From NCBI RefSeq assembly GCF_003149675.1, contig NZ_LWMS01000020.1:1-64000 (forward strand): a stretch of DNA of 64,000 nt, read 5' to 3'. Positions 28,310 through 38,000 of the stretch are shown here, piece after piece. Below the pieces are notes generated by a model, which did not search any database, was not told where the DNA came from, and was given only the letters and a program-made list of their open reading frames with translations. Every line of letters begins with the position of its first letter. The stretch's first letter is position 1. This stretch comes from Methanosphaera cuniculi. GTDB lineage: Archaea; Methanobacteriota; Methanobacteria; Methanobacteriales; Methanobacteriaceae. The position numbers were made by a program, and so were the translations under genes.

Positions 28310-30457
28310 ATGGTAAATATATTCACAGACTCAGTTACAAAAACTGTTAAAACAATAATACTCTTTATACTTGAAGTTATCATATTTCTAGACTTAAACA
28401 ATCTATTTGATATTATAGGAATTATAGACTTCAAAACTGCTTTTCTCATAATTTTAACAGTCTCAGTAATAAATGCCATACTCTGGCCAATAATATCATA
28501 CTTCTCACTAAACTTTTTTGTCTTAACATTTGGTATTGGAACATTTATAATAGATGGAATAATACTATTAATTCTAAGTTATTTTATACATGGTTTTATA
28601 ATGGAACCTGCTGATTTTATAACAGCACCACTTCTAATTGGTATTATAAATTCAGGTCTTGCTATTATTCTAAATTTTGACAATGAAGAAATATACTACC
28701 GGAATATTATTCGAAAAAGATTTGATAAATCAGATGATGAACAACCAGACAAACGTGGATTTATCTTTCTTGAAATAGATGGATTAGCATATGATGTATT
28801 AGTTGATGCAATAAAAAATGATGATATGCCAACTGTAAAAAGTATGCTGGAGGATGATTCACATCATCTTATTAAATGGGAAACAGATTTATCAAGTCAG
28901 ACAAGCTCATCACAAGCTGGAATTTTACATGGAAATAACAATGATATACCAGCATTTCGTTGGGTTGAAAAAGACAATAATAATAAAATAGTATCATCAA
29001 ATGGATTTGGAGACTCAGGACTAATTGAGGAGCGAATATCAAATCATCATGGTCTTTTATCTGAAAATGGTGGTAGTAGATGTAATCTCTTTACAGGAGA
29101 TGCACCAGATTTTATATTAACACTAAGTAAACTATCAGATAGACATGTTTTACATACAAAAACATGGTATTACCTGTTTTCAGAGCCATACTTCATAGCA
29201 CGTGTGATATCTTTAATGTTATGGGATATACTTGTTGAAATATTTTCACGAATATACCATAGACTTAAAAATATAAATCCACGCCTAAAACGACGAGGAC
29301 TTAAATACTTTATAGCACGTTTTGGTGCAAATGTAATAATGCGTGAAGCAGCAACATCTGCAATAATAGGAGATGTACTTGATGGAGAATATGATAAAGT
29401 TTATACAACCTACATGGGATATGATGAAATAGCACATCATAGTGGAATACGAGATCCTGATGCATTCTATGCACTAAGACAAATTGATAAACAATTTAGT
29501 AATATTAAACGTGTAATAGATTCAGCAAATCGTAAATATGAGCTAATCATACTATCAGATCATGGACAATCAGTAGGACCAACATTTAAGATGAAATACA
29601 AATTAACACTAGAAGATTTAGTACGAACATATCTACCTGAACATACAAAGATTCATAGTATATTATATTCAAACAATGATCACATATTTGATAATGTAAG
29701 TTTATCAACACACTTAAAACAAAACAGAAACAGAATTAAAGAAGAACATGAAAAACTAAGAGAAGTTGCAGAAATACTAAGAAATAAAAAAGATAGGCTA
29801 CTAGATCGAAAATTCTTTAATGAAGCTGAACCTATGATAAATAAAATTGAAGATATAGCAAATAGTATGGGATTTGATATAGATTTAACACATGATGATG
29901 TAGTAGATATTGATGAGGTTGAAACAATAGTATTAGCTTCAGGAAATCTAGGATTAATATATTTCACACAGTGGAATAAACGCTTAACATATGAAAAAAT
30001 AAATGATGCATTCCCTGGTCTTATCCGTGGACTTGCATCACATCCCGGAATAGGATTTATAATGGTAAAAAGCTCGGTATATGGAACATTAGTATTTAAT
30101 GATGATAACATATACTACTTAGATGATGATTATTATAAATATCCTAATGATAGATTCCTAGATAAATATGGTGATAATATTGCAGATCATCTTAGACGTA
30201 CAGATAGTTTTAAACATGTGCCAGATATTCTTGTAAATAGTACATATAACGTTGATGATGATCAGGTTTATGCATTTGAAAATCTAATTGGAAGTCATGG
30301 TGGAGCTGGTGGAACACAACAATATCCATTCATATTTGCACCTAAATCTTGGAATCCTAGTAAACCAATTATTGGAGCTGAAAATGTTCATAAATTCTTC
30401 AAAAATGAGATGAATAAGATATGGGATGAAGAAGAAAAATTAAAAGAAAATAAATAA
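28310..30457 (+). CDS. Membrane-anchored alkaline-phosphatase-superfamily protein
   Basis: This 715-residue protein has two parts. Residues 10-125 contain about four membrane helices, resembling holin-4-superfamily membrane proteins. From about residue 145 a soluble domain has the metal-site pattern of the alkaline phosphatase / type I phosphodiesterase superfamily: FLEIDGLAYDVL (first Asp), TDLSSQTSSSQAGIL (candidate nucleophile Ser/Thr), YMGYDEIAHHSGIRDP, IILSDHGQS, and a final GSHGGAGGTQQYPFIFAP with His. Hydrolysis of a phosphodiester or phosphomonoester at the membrane is likely and the substrate unknown. An insertion near residues 480-530 is predicted coiled coil. GAGGG precedes the ATG. 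Confidence 0.75.
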   Translation: MVNIFTDSVTKTVKTIILFILEVIIFLDLNNLFDIIGIIDFKTAFLIILTVSVINAILWPIISYFSLNFFVLTFGIGTFIIDGIILLILSYFIHGFIMEPADFITAPLLIGIINSGLAIILNFDNEEIYYRNIIRKRFDKSDDEQPDKRGFIFLEIDGLAYDVLVDAIKNDDMPTVKSMLEDDSHHLIKWETDLSSQTSSSQAGILHGNNNDIPAFRWVEKDNNNKIVSSNGFGDSGLIEERISNHHGLLSENGGSRCNLFTGDAPDFILTLSKLSDRHVLHTKTWYYLFSEPYFIARVISLMLWDILVEIFSRIYHRLKNINPRLKRRGLKYFIARFGANVIMREAATSAIIGDVLDGEYDKVYTTYMGYDEIAHHSGIRDPDAFYALRQIDKQFSNIKRVIDSANRKYELIILSDHGQSVGPTFKMKYKLTLEDLVRTYLPEHTKIHSILYSNNDHIFDNVSLSTHLKQNRNRIKEEHEKLREVAEILRNKKDRLLDRKFFNEAEPMINKIEDIANSMGFDIDLTHDDVVDIDEVETIVLASGNLGLIYFTQWNKRLTYEKINDAFPGLIRGLASHPGIGFIMVKSSVYGTLVFNDDNIYYLDDDYYKYPNDRFLDKYGDNIADHLRRTDSFKHVPDILVNSTYNVDDDQVYAFENLIGSHGGAGGTQQYPFIFAPKSWNPSKPIIGAENVHKFFKNEMNKIWDEEEKLKENK

Positions 30458-30488
30458 CTTTAATTTTTTTATAAAAGAATATAAATTT

Positions 30489-31202
30489 TTATTCTTTTTC
30501 TATTTTTTTTATATATTCAACTATTTTGTCTGGTTGATATACTGTTTTTATGTTTTCTATTGTTGAGAGTTTTTGAGTATTTTGTGCATCTATTTTTCTT
30601 ATGTAAAGTTCTATTTTTTCATCAACTACTAATGCATCATTTATACAAATATCCTTACATATATGACAACTAACACATTTTGACTTATCAATATATGGAG
30701 GATTAATTGCATCATTTGGACATAGTCTCATTGGAATACAATTTTCATGTACTACACATCTATCTTTTCTGATATATGGTGGTATTGTAGTTGTTATTAG
30801 ACCTGGTGTTTGATCAACAGGTAAGACTATTAGTGGTATTTGACCTTTTCCAGATTGAGCTGCTATGTTTGTAATAAGAGTATCTGCAATTCCATGTACA
30901 ATTTTTGCTGTACTATTTGCTGTTAATGGTGCTATTATTATTACATCATACTTCTGATGTGTAAGTTTACCAGATAACGGATAGCTAAATTCTTGATCTT
31001 CATCTTTAATATGCTTATTTTCGTAGTTTAAAGATACAATATTTTCTATTTTTTCATTGAATCCATAAAGTTGTATTACTTCATCTGCTGCTTTTGATGT
31101 TGTAATTGTAACTATATTATCATCTAATGCTAGATTTTCAAGTATACTGAGAGATTCAGCTAGAAAGTGTCCTGCTCCTGTTATTGCCCATAATATTTTC
31201 AT
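30489..31202 (-). CDS. Archaeoflavoprotein AfpA/DmrB-like with ferredoxin domain
   Basis: This 237-residue protein has an N-terminal flavoprotein (decarboxylase-like) fold: MKILWAITGAGHFL, then IIIAPLTANSTAKIVHGIAD and IPLIVLPVD. From about residue 145 a ferredoxin-like part has C-x5-C-x5-CP and then CVSCHICKDIC, enough for at least one [4Fe-4S] cluster. This architecture is known from archaeal flavoproteins of the AfpA and dihydromethanopterin-reductase (DmrB/DmrX) type, which pass electrons from ferredoxin to flavin. It converges on the phosphatase-like gene and lies downstream of the phosphoesterase gene on the same strand. The exact acceptor is unclear. Confidence 0.75.
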   Translation of the reverse strand: MKILWAITGAGHFLAESLSILENLALDDNIVTITTSKAADEVIQLYGFNEKIENIVSLNYENKHIKDEDQEFSYPLSGKLTHQKYDVIIIAPLTANSTAKIVHGIADTLITNIAAQSGKGQIPLIVLPVDQTPGLITTTIPPYIRKDRCVVHENCIPMRLCPNDAINPPYIDKSKCVSCHICKDICINDALVVDEKIELYIRKIDAQNTQKLSTIENIKTVYQPDKIVEYIKKIEKE

Positions 31203-31233
31203 AAATAATCAACATATTTCTCCTAATTTTTTC

Positions 31234-32133
31234 CTAGTTTAAGTGGTATTTTTTAGTTTTAAGTGTGATTCGTGTTATTTCATAAAATGAATTTATTCTA
31301 AACCAGAATGAATTTGTACCAATACCTCTATTTGTATATTGTATCATATCACCTACCTGATATGTGTCAACTGGATATTTTCTAAAATTACGACCACGTA
31401 TTGGTGTTCTGATTCCTGGTAATTCAAACTGTCCTCCATGTGAATGTCCTGAAAGTTGTAGTATGAATGGTTTAAGTTTTGCTGTTGTATCAGCAAAGTC
31501 TGGTTCATGTGCAAGCATTATAGCAGGTGCATCATAATCTAGTTTTGATTCTACCTTTTTAATATCATCATATCCTACTGTTATACTATCAACTCCTGCT
31601 ATTTGAAGTTTATCAGATCCACGTTTTATTGTATAAATATCATTATCAAGATTTATAACACCAGCATTTCTAAGTGCCCATCTTACAGCTTCTGGATTTG
31701 TCCAATGATCATGATTTCCAAGAACAGATAATGTAACATCTTTTGGTTGTAGTTTAGATAATGAATCTGTAAGTTGATTTAGATATTCATTAGCTTGGTA
31801 TGATAGAAAATCACCAGTAAGTACCACACAATCTGGTTCTAGATTATTTATTATCTGCACTACACCATCAAGTTTTTCCTTATTTAACCACTGTCCTAGG
31901 TGTATATCTGTTATTTGCACGATTTTATATCCATCAAATTCCCCAGGTAGTTTATTTGATGATATGACAAGATCTACTATTTTAAAGTGTTTGGGATTGA
32001 ATTTTCCCATATTTAGTAATGTTCGTGCATTGTTCATAAATGTTTGAAGATCATATCTAAACTTCATATTATGATTTATTTGAAAGTGATTTTCATCCCT
32101 GTTTGTCTGTGTATTTTTGTTGTTGTTATTCAT
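31234..32133 (-). CDS. Calcineurin-like metallophosphoesterase
   Basis: This 299-residue protein carries all five metallophosphoesterase motifs in order: QITDIHLGQW, VLTGDFLSY, VLGNHDHW, LAHEPDF and LSGHSHGGQ. These supply the Asp, His and Asn ligands of a two-metal centre. The last motif spaced as G-H-S-H-G is typical of the YaeI/YkuE-like branch, which often acts on lipids or cell-envelope substrates. It has a polar N-terminal extension of about 60 residues without a clear membrane helix. The start overlaps the end of the upstream DUF192 gene by four bases (ATGA), which implies coupled translation. Confidence 0.88.
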   Translation of the reverse strand: MNNNNKNTQTNRDENHFQINHNMKFRYDLQTFMNNARTLLNMGKFNPKHFKIVDLVISSNKLPGEFDGYKIVQITDIHLGQWLNKEKLDGVVQIINNLEPDCVVLTGDFLSYQANEYLNQLTDSLSKLQPKDVTLSVLGNHDHWTNPEAVRWALRNAGVINLDNDIYTIKRGSDKLQIAGVDSITVGYDDIKKVESKLDYDAPAIMLAHEPDFADTTAKLKPFILQLSGHSHGGQFELPGIRTPIRGRNFRKYPVDTYQVGDMIQYTNRGIGTNSFWFRINSFYEITRITLKTKKYHLN

Positions 32134-32495
32134 ATTCTCTTCACGACTTCTATTGTTGTATTAGTTGTTATCTTATTTTTCTTTATTGTGTTTTTAGGTA
32201 GTTCTATTATATATTTTGTTTGATTATTTTTTGGTATATACATTTTCCATGGTGGAAGGGTAACATATTCAAGTATTTTATTATCTTCACTTATATATAA
32301 AATATCTATTGTTTTTTTCATGAAAAATGTATGAATCGATGAGAAGTGTCTTTTAGATGTTTTCTGAGTAAATAATAGTGGTTTTATCGTATTTTTAAAC
32401 ATTAAACCTATAAGTCTTTTATAGAAGTTTGATGCATATTCAAGTTTTATATGTTTTTGTTCAATTTTATTGTTATAAATTACTAGTTCGTACAT
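32130..32495 (-). CDS. DUF192-family protein
   Basis: This 121-residue protein resembles the DUF192 family (small beta-rich proteins of unknown function). Its hallmarks are YKRLIGLMFKN near residue 26, HTFFMKKTIDILYI in the middle (family pattern H-x-F-F-M-x-x-x-I-D-V) and YIIELPKNTI near the end. No signal peptide is visible, whereas many members are secreted. No ribosome-binding site precedes the ATG, so the message may be leaderless. It overlaps the phosphoesterase gene by four bases. Confidence 0.8.
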   Translation of the reverse strand: MYELVIYNNKIEQKHIKLEYASNFYKRLIGLMFKNTIKPLLFTQKTSKRHFSSIHTFFMKKTIDILYISEDNKILEYVTLPPWKMYIPKNNQTKYIIELPKNTIKKNKITTNTTIEVVKRI

Positions 32496-32810
32496 GATAT
32501 ATTAATATTTAGTTATATATTTTTCATAATAATTAAAATTATAGTAGAAATACATATAATATAATATTTAGTAGTTTTAAAAAATCTTAAATATAAATTA
32601 AAAAGAAATATAGTAACATTACTATAAAAAATAAATCAAATAATACAAAAAAAAATATAACTTGATATAATATATATTTTTTTTAAAAAAAAGAAAGGGA
32701 CTTGTAAAATAAAAAATACATACTTTACAAGAAGGAACTTACAAAAAAATAATAGTAAAATAATAACAATTACAAAAAAAACCTCAAACAACTCTTTAAA
32801 AGGTGTACAA

Positions 32811-34034
32811 ATGAGAAATATAAAAATAGAAAAAGCTGTACAAAATATAGCAGCAAACGATGAAATCGAAATAGTAGAAAGAAAAGGAATCGGACACCCA
32901 GACAGTATAAGTGATGGAATAGCAGAAGCAGTAAGCCGAACACTATCAAGAACATACAAAGAAAAAGTAGGACATGTACTACACCACAACACAGACGAAG
33001 TACAACTTACAGCAGGAGAATCTGATCCTAAATTTGGTGGTGGACAAATCATCAAACCTATACAAATACTATTAACAGGAAGAGCAGCAAATGAATTCAC
33101 ACTACCAAATGGTGAAACACACAAAGTAGGAGTAGACTACATAGCAATTGAAGCTGCAAAAAAATTCCTAGATGAAACAATCATAAACCTAGACATAGAC
33201 TACGGAACAGTAGTAGAATGTAAAATAGGACAAGGATCAGCAGATCTAAGAGATGTATTCCAAAGACCTAACGCAATACCATCAGCAAACGACACCTCAT
33301 TTGGAGTAGGATTCTACCCACTAACAGAAACTGAAAACCTAGTACTAAAAACAGAAGAACTTCTAAATTCAAAAGACTTCAAAAAAGATCACCCTTATGT
33401 TGGAGAAGACATAAAAGTAATGGGATTACGTGAAAAAGACGAAATCACACTTACAATTGCATCAGCATTTGTATCAAAATATGTAGATGATGTAGATGCA
33501 TATCTAAACATGAAAGATGAAATCAACAACATCGTAGCAGATTTAGCAGCAAAAGAAACAGACCTAAGCGTTGAAACACTTATCAACACAGCAGATGATG
33601 AAACCAAAAAAGACGAATCAGGATACTACCTTACAGTAACAGGTACAAGTGCAGAAATGGGAGATGATGGATCAGTAGGAAGAGGAAACAGATCAAACGG
33701 ACTCATCACACCAAACAGACCAATGTCAATGGAAGCAACATCAGGTAAAAACCCAATTAACCACGTAGGAAAAATCTACAACCTTCTATCTAACGAAATC
33801 ACACGTGAAGTATACAGTGATGTTGAAGGAGTAAAAAATATAGATATGGTAATACTCAGTCAAATAGGAAAACCAATCGACCAACCAAGAACAGCAACAG
33901 CTCACATCCAAACAGAAGATGGATACACAATTGATGAAATCGAAGAAGATGTAACACGTATCATCGACAGATGGCTTGAAAACATCACAGACATCAAAGA
34001 CTTCATGCTTGAAGGAAAACTAAGAACATTATAA
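32811..34034 (+). CDS. mat: Archaeal S-adenosylmethionine synthetase
   Basis: This enzyme makes AdoMet from methionine and ATP. At 407 residues it belongs to the archaeal class, which is distinct in sequence from bacterial Met[21 protein letters not shown] near the N terminus and [35 protein letters not shown] and [18 protein letters not shown] are family signatures. AAGGTG lies before the ATG. It diverges from the DUF192/phosphoesterase pair with a 315-bp AT-rich gap in which I see no gene. A C-rich then T-rich signal follows the stop. Confidence 0.95.
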   Translation: MRNIKIEKAVQNIAANDEIEIVERKGIGHPDSISDGIAEAVSRTLSRTYKEKVGHVLHHNTDEVQLTAGESDPKFGGGQIIKPIQILLTGRAANEFTLPNGETHKVGVDYIAIEAAKKFLDETIINLDIDYGTVVECKIGQGSADLRDVFQRPNAIPSANDTSFGVGFYPLTETENLVLKTEELLNSKDFKKDHPYVGEDIKVMGLREKDEITLTIASAFVSKYVDDVDAYLNMKDEINNIVADLAAKETDLSVETLINTADDETKKDESGYYLTVTGTSAEMGDDGSVGRGNRSNGLITPNRPMSMEATSGKNPINHVGKIYNLLSNEITREVYSDVEGVKNIDMVILSQIGKPIDQPRTATAHIQTEDGYTIDEIEEDVTRIIDRWLENITDIKDFMLEGKLRTL

Positions 34035-34050
34035 AAAAAATAGAATTCTT

Positions 34051-34085
34051 ACCTCTCCCCCACTTTTATTAAATCTTTTTTTTCT
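34051..34085 (+). terminator. C-run/T-run terminator after the AdoMet synthetase gene
   Basis: ACCTCTCCCCCAC, a few AT bases and then AAATC and eight T follow the stop by about 20 bp. No hairpin. Confidence 0.4.
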
Positions 34086-35057
34086 AAATCAAAAAAAAAA
34101 CAATTTTCTTTAATTATTAATATAACTTTTTTGAATAAAAAACCTAATTTTAAAAATAAAATCACTCATTTTGAAATAAACAAAATATAGTCACTATTAA
34201 GCTTAAAAAACACGTGAAATAAACTTAATTTTTTAAATACTAAAAAATAAAAAAGGGGGAATAAAATCAACTAATTTCTATATATAAAGTTTATAATCAA
34301 AAAAATACTAATTTTAAGAAAAAAAGTCTTATGAAATACAAATATTTCACCCTTTTAAGATACTATTATTAAAAGAAGACCTAATTTAACATAACTTAAC
34401 ATAAATACTTACCTACTTTTTTTTAAGTTAAAAAAAATTATCTTATTATTAGCAAATATTTATTAACTAAAATATTGATAAATAATAAGTGCAAAAAATC
34501 TTTAAATAAAATGAATTTTAATAAAAAAATAACATATTTCCTGTATGTCTATTTTTTTTAAGGTAATATTCTATTTTTTATAAAAAAAATTTACTTTAAT
34601 TTAATGTTTTAAATTTTTTTTTATTTATTAATCTAAAAATTAATCTAAAAAAAATCTTTTACTATACATTTTTTCCATATAAGAAATTTTATTTTTTATA
34701 TTATTTTTTCCTTAATATTTAATTTCCTAGATTTTCTAAATTTCTAATTTAAAATCTATTTAATTCATATTAAGAAAATTATGGATTTTTTATTAGATAC
34801 AAAAAAAAATTTAGGATATTTAAAAGATAATTAATAAGATAAGAAAAAAAAAATAATTTCTTAACATTTAAGAAAAAAAATAAATTTTTTTTAAATTATA
34901 AATCATCACCCTATTTTTTTATAGTATTCATCTTTAATATTTTATTATTATAATCTTATTTTTCTAAAAAAAAGTGAAAACTCATTATTTTAAAGCAAAA
35001 GTAAACCTTATTAAAAATCAAGGAATAATTTAATAATTTTTTTTGGAGAAGGTCTTA
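34086..35057. other. Long AT-rich region upstream of adhesin 1
   Basis: Nearly 1 kb contains no supported gene. It is made of A and T tracts with short local repeats (for example TTAATCTAAAAATTAATCTA near 34628). Such a long upstream region before a surface gene could hold regulatory sites, but I cannot name any. GGAGAAGG at its very end is the ribosome-binding site of the adhesin. Confidence 0.5.
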
Positions 35058-38000
35058 ATGAAACAAAATTCCAAGTTTTTATTAATAGGATTACTTGTAC
35101 TTTCAATACTAATAAGCATAAGTGCAATTAACGCAACAGACGATAATACAAGCATGAATGCAATAAAAACAGCAGATAATACCCAAGATTTGCTAAATAC
35201 ACAAACGAACACAATACAAAAAAATAATAGTATTAAAAGTATAACAAAATCAGAAAATAAAAATATAAAAAATGAAAATACTAATAATAAAATAAAAACA
35301 CAAAAAATAGAAAATAACAAAATAAATTCAGATACAGTATATAAAAATTCAAAGAAAGATTACACAGTAAATAACTATGAAGAACTATATAATACAATAG
35401 ACTCAATTAAACACTCATCAACAAACAATGAAGAAACAGTAAGTCTAAATGAAGGAACATACACAATAACAAATACAATAACATGGGATATAAATAAAAC
35501 TCTTATAATAAATGGAAATGGAAAAACAATAATAAATGGTACACAAACAAACCAATTTATGATAATTGGTGCAACTAGCTCTGTAATATTAAATAATATT
35601 ATTATAGCAGATTGTCATGCTGAAAAAGGTGGAGCAATATATGATGAAGGAACACTGAGAATTAATAATGTTTCTTTTATTAATAACACAGTACCAGCAA
35701 ATGGAGGAGCAATATATACTACTGCAGGTAGTAGTTTATTTATTGAAAAATCCACATTTGATAGTAACAAACAAACAGAACATGTTAGTGGTAATAGTAA
35801 AGGTTATAATGGAGGAGCACTTAGTGTTCGAGGTACATTATATATAAATGATTCTACATTCATAAACAACCTTGCAAGTTATACTAATACTGAAACTGAT
35901 AGTGATGGTGGAAATGGAGGAGCAATTGCTTTTGTAACTAGTACAAACGATTTAACTATTACTAACTCCAGATTTGATAATAATAGTGCTCGTCATGGTG
36001 GAGCAATATTAATAATGAACCTAAACTCTGATGAAGGAACAAGAACAATTAAAAATGTTACATTCACAAACAACCAAGGAGTATATGGAACAATTGTAAC
36101 ATACAATACACTAACTATTAACAATTCCACATTTAAAAACAATATTATGAGTGGATATGGTAGTGGATCAAATCATGCATCAGGTGGAGCTATACTAATT
36201 AACTCTTATAATAAAACTGCTAGTCCAAGTTTAACAGTAAATAATTCTATCTTTGATAAAAATGAAGCATATGAAGGTGGAGTAATAGACATAGCTTCCG
36301 TAACAAGAGATTGTAAAAATGCAACTGTAACTATTAATAACTCCACATTTAAAAACAATAATGCAACAAATGGTGGAGCAATTTACCTTGAATATGGTGA
36401 TATTACAATAGATAACTCCATATTTGATAATAATACAGGAAAACTTGGTGGAGCTTTATATCTTAAAGGACATGCAAATATTAATAATTCAACATTTACA
36501 AAAAACAATGCAACATCAAATGGTGGAGCAATAAATGTTTACAATGTAAATGTACTATCAGCTAATCCATACACACTTAATATTAAAAATTCAATATTTA
36601 CAGATAATATTGCATCATCAAATGGTGGAGCAATAGCTACACAACATATAGCTGTTAATAACACTACATTCACCAATAATAAAGCAGGTGCTAAAGGTGG
36701 AGCAATTCATTCAGCTAACACTGTTAAAACTATGCCTGTAAATATAAATAATTCCAAATTTACACAAAATACCGCCGGAACTAATGGAGGAGCAATATCT
36801 CTTACTAGCTTAACTATGATAACAAATACAAACTTCACAGATAATAAAGCTATGACAGGTGGAGCAATACATGGAACTACAAGTAATTTAACAATTACCA
36901 ACTCCAACTTCAACAATAATAAAGCAAACTCTACAACTGGTGGAGGAGCAATATATAGTTCTGGAAATCTAAACATTACAAACAACAACTTTACTGACAA
37001 CACAGCAACACTTAAAGGTGGAGCTATATTTATAACACCAAATAAAAACTTAACAATCAGTGATTCAAAATTCGATAATAACAAAGCAATAAATGAAACA
37101 AACTATACCTATGGTGGAGCAATATATACAAATGCACGTACAAATATAACTAACACTGAATTTACAAACAACAATGCATCATACGGTGGAGCAATATACT
37201 TTACTAGAAATGATACATCCAACATAACCAACTCCAAATTCACAAATAACATTGCAGCAAACAGAGGTGGAGCAATATATAATAATGCATCATCCACATT
37301 AGATATTACAAACACAATATTTGATAAAAACAGTCATACTAACACAACTAAAGCTAACAATAATGATTATGGAGGAGCAGCAATATTCTCCGAAGGTGGA
37401 TTACACATTACAAGTACAAACTTCACAAACAACCATGCAAACTACACACATGGAGTAGCAAATAGTGATGGTGGAAACGGTGGAGCAATTGTACACTACA
37501 ACAGTATAAAAGACCTAATAATCAAAAATTCAAACTTTAATAATAACTCAGCACGTCATGGAGGAAGTATCCTAATATACAATGGTGATAGTGATGATGG
37601 ATTAAAAGTTATTGAAAACACAACATTTAATGGATCTGTAGGAGTATATGGTACAATAGAAACATACAACAGCCTAAATATTACAAGTACAGTATTTGCA
37701 AATAACACCATGGAAGACTATGGTAGTGGAAATCGTTTAGGTTCAGGAGGAGCTATAGTACTAAATAGTTACTTTACAGCACAAAGTATAAAATTATCAA
37801 TTGATAATTCAACATTTGAAAACAACACAGCTACAGAAGGTGGAGTAATACGTACAGGATCACCAGTTCCAACCACATTTGCAGCACCAACCTTAGAAAT
37901 TACAAACAGTAACTTTAAAAATAACCATGCATATTCAACAGGTGGAGCAATAAGCACATACCCAGCTGATATTACAATAACTAACACTAACTTCACAAAC

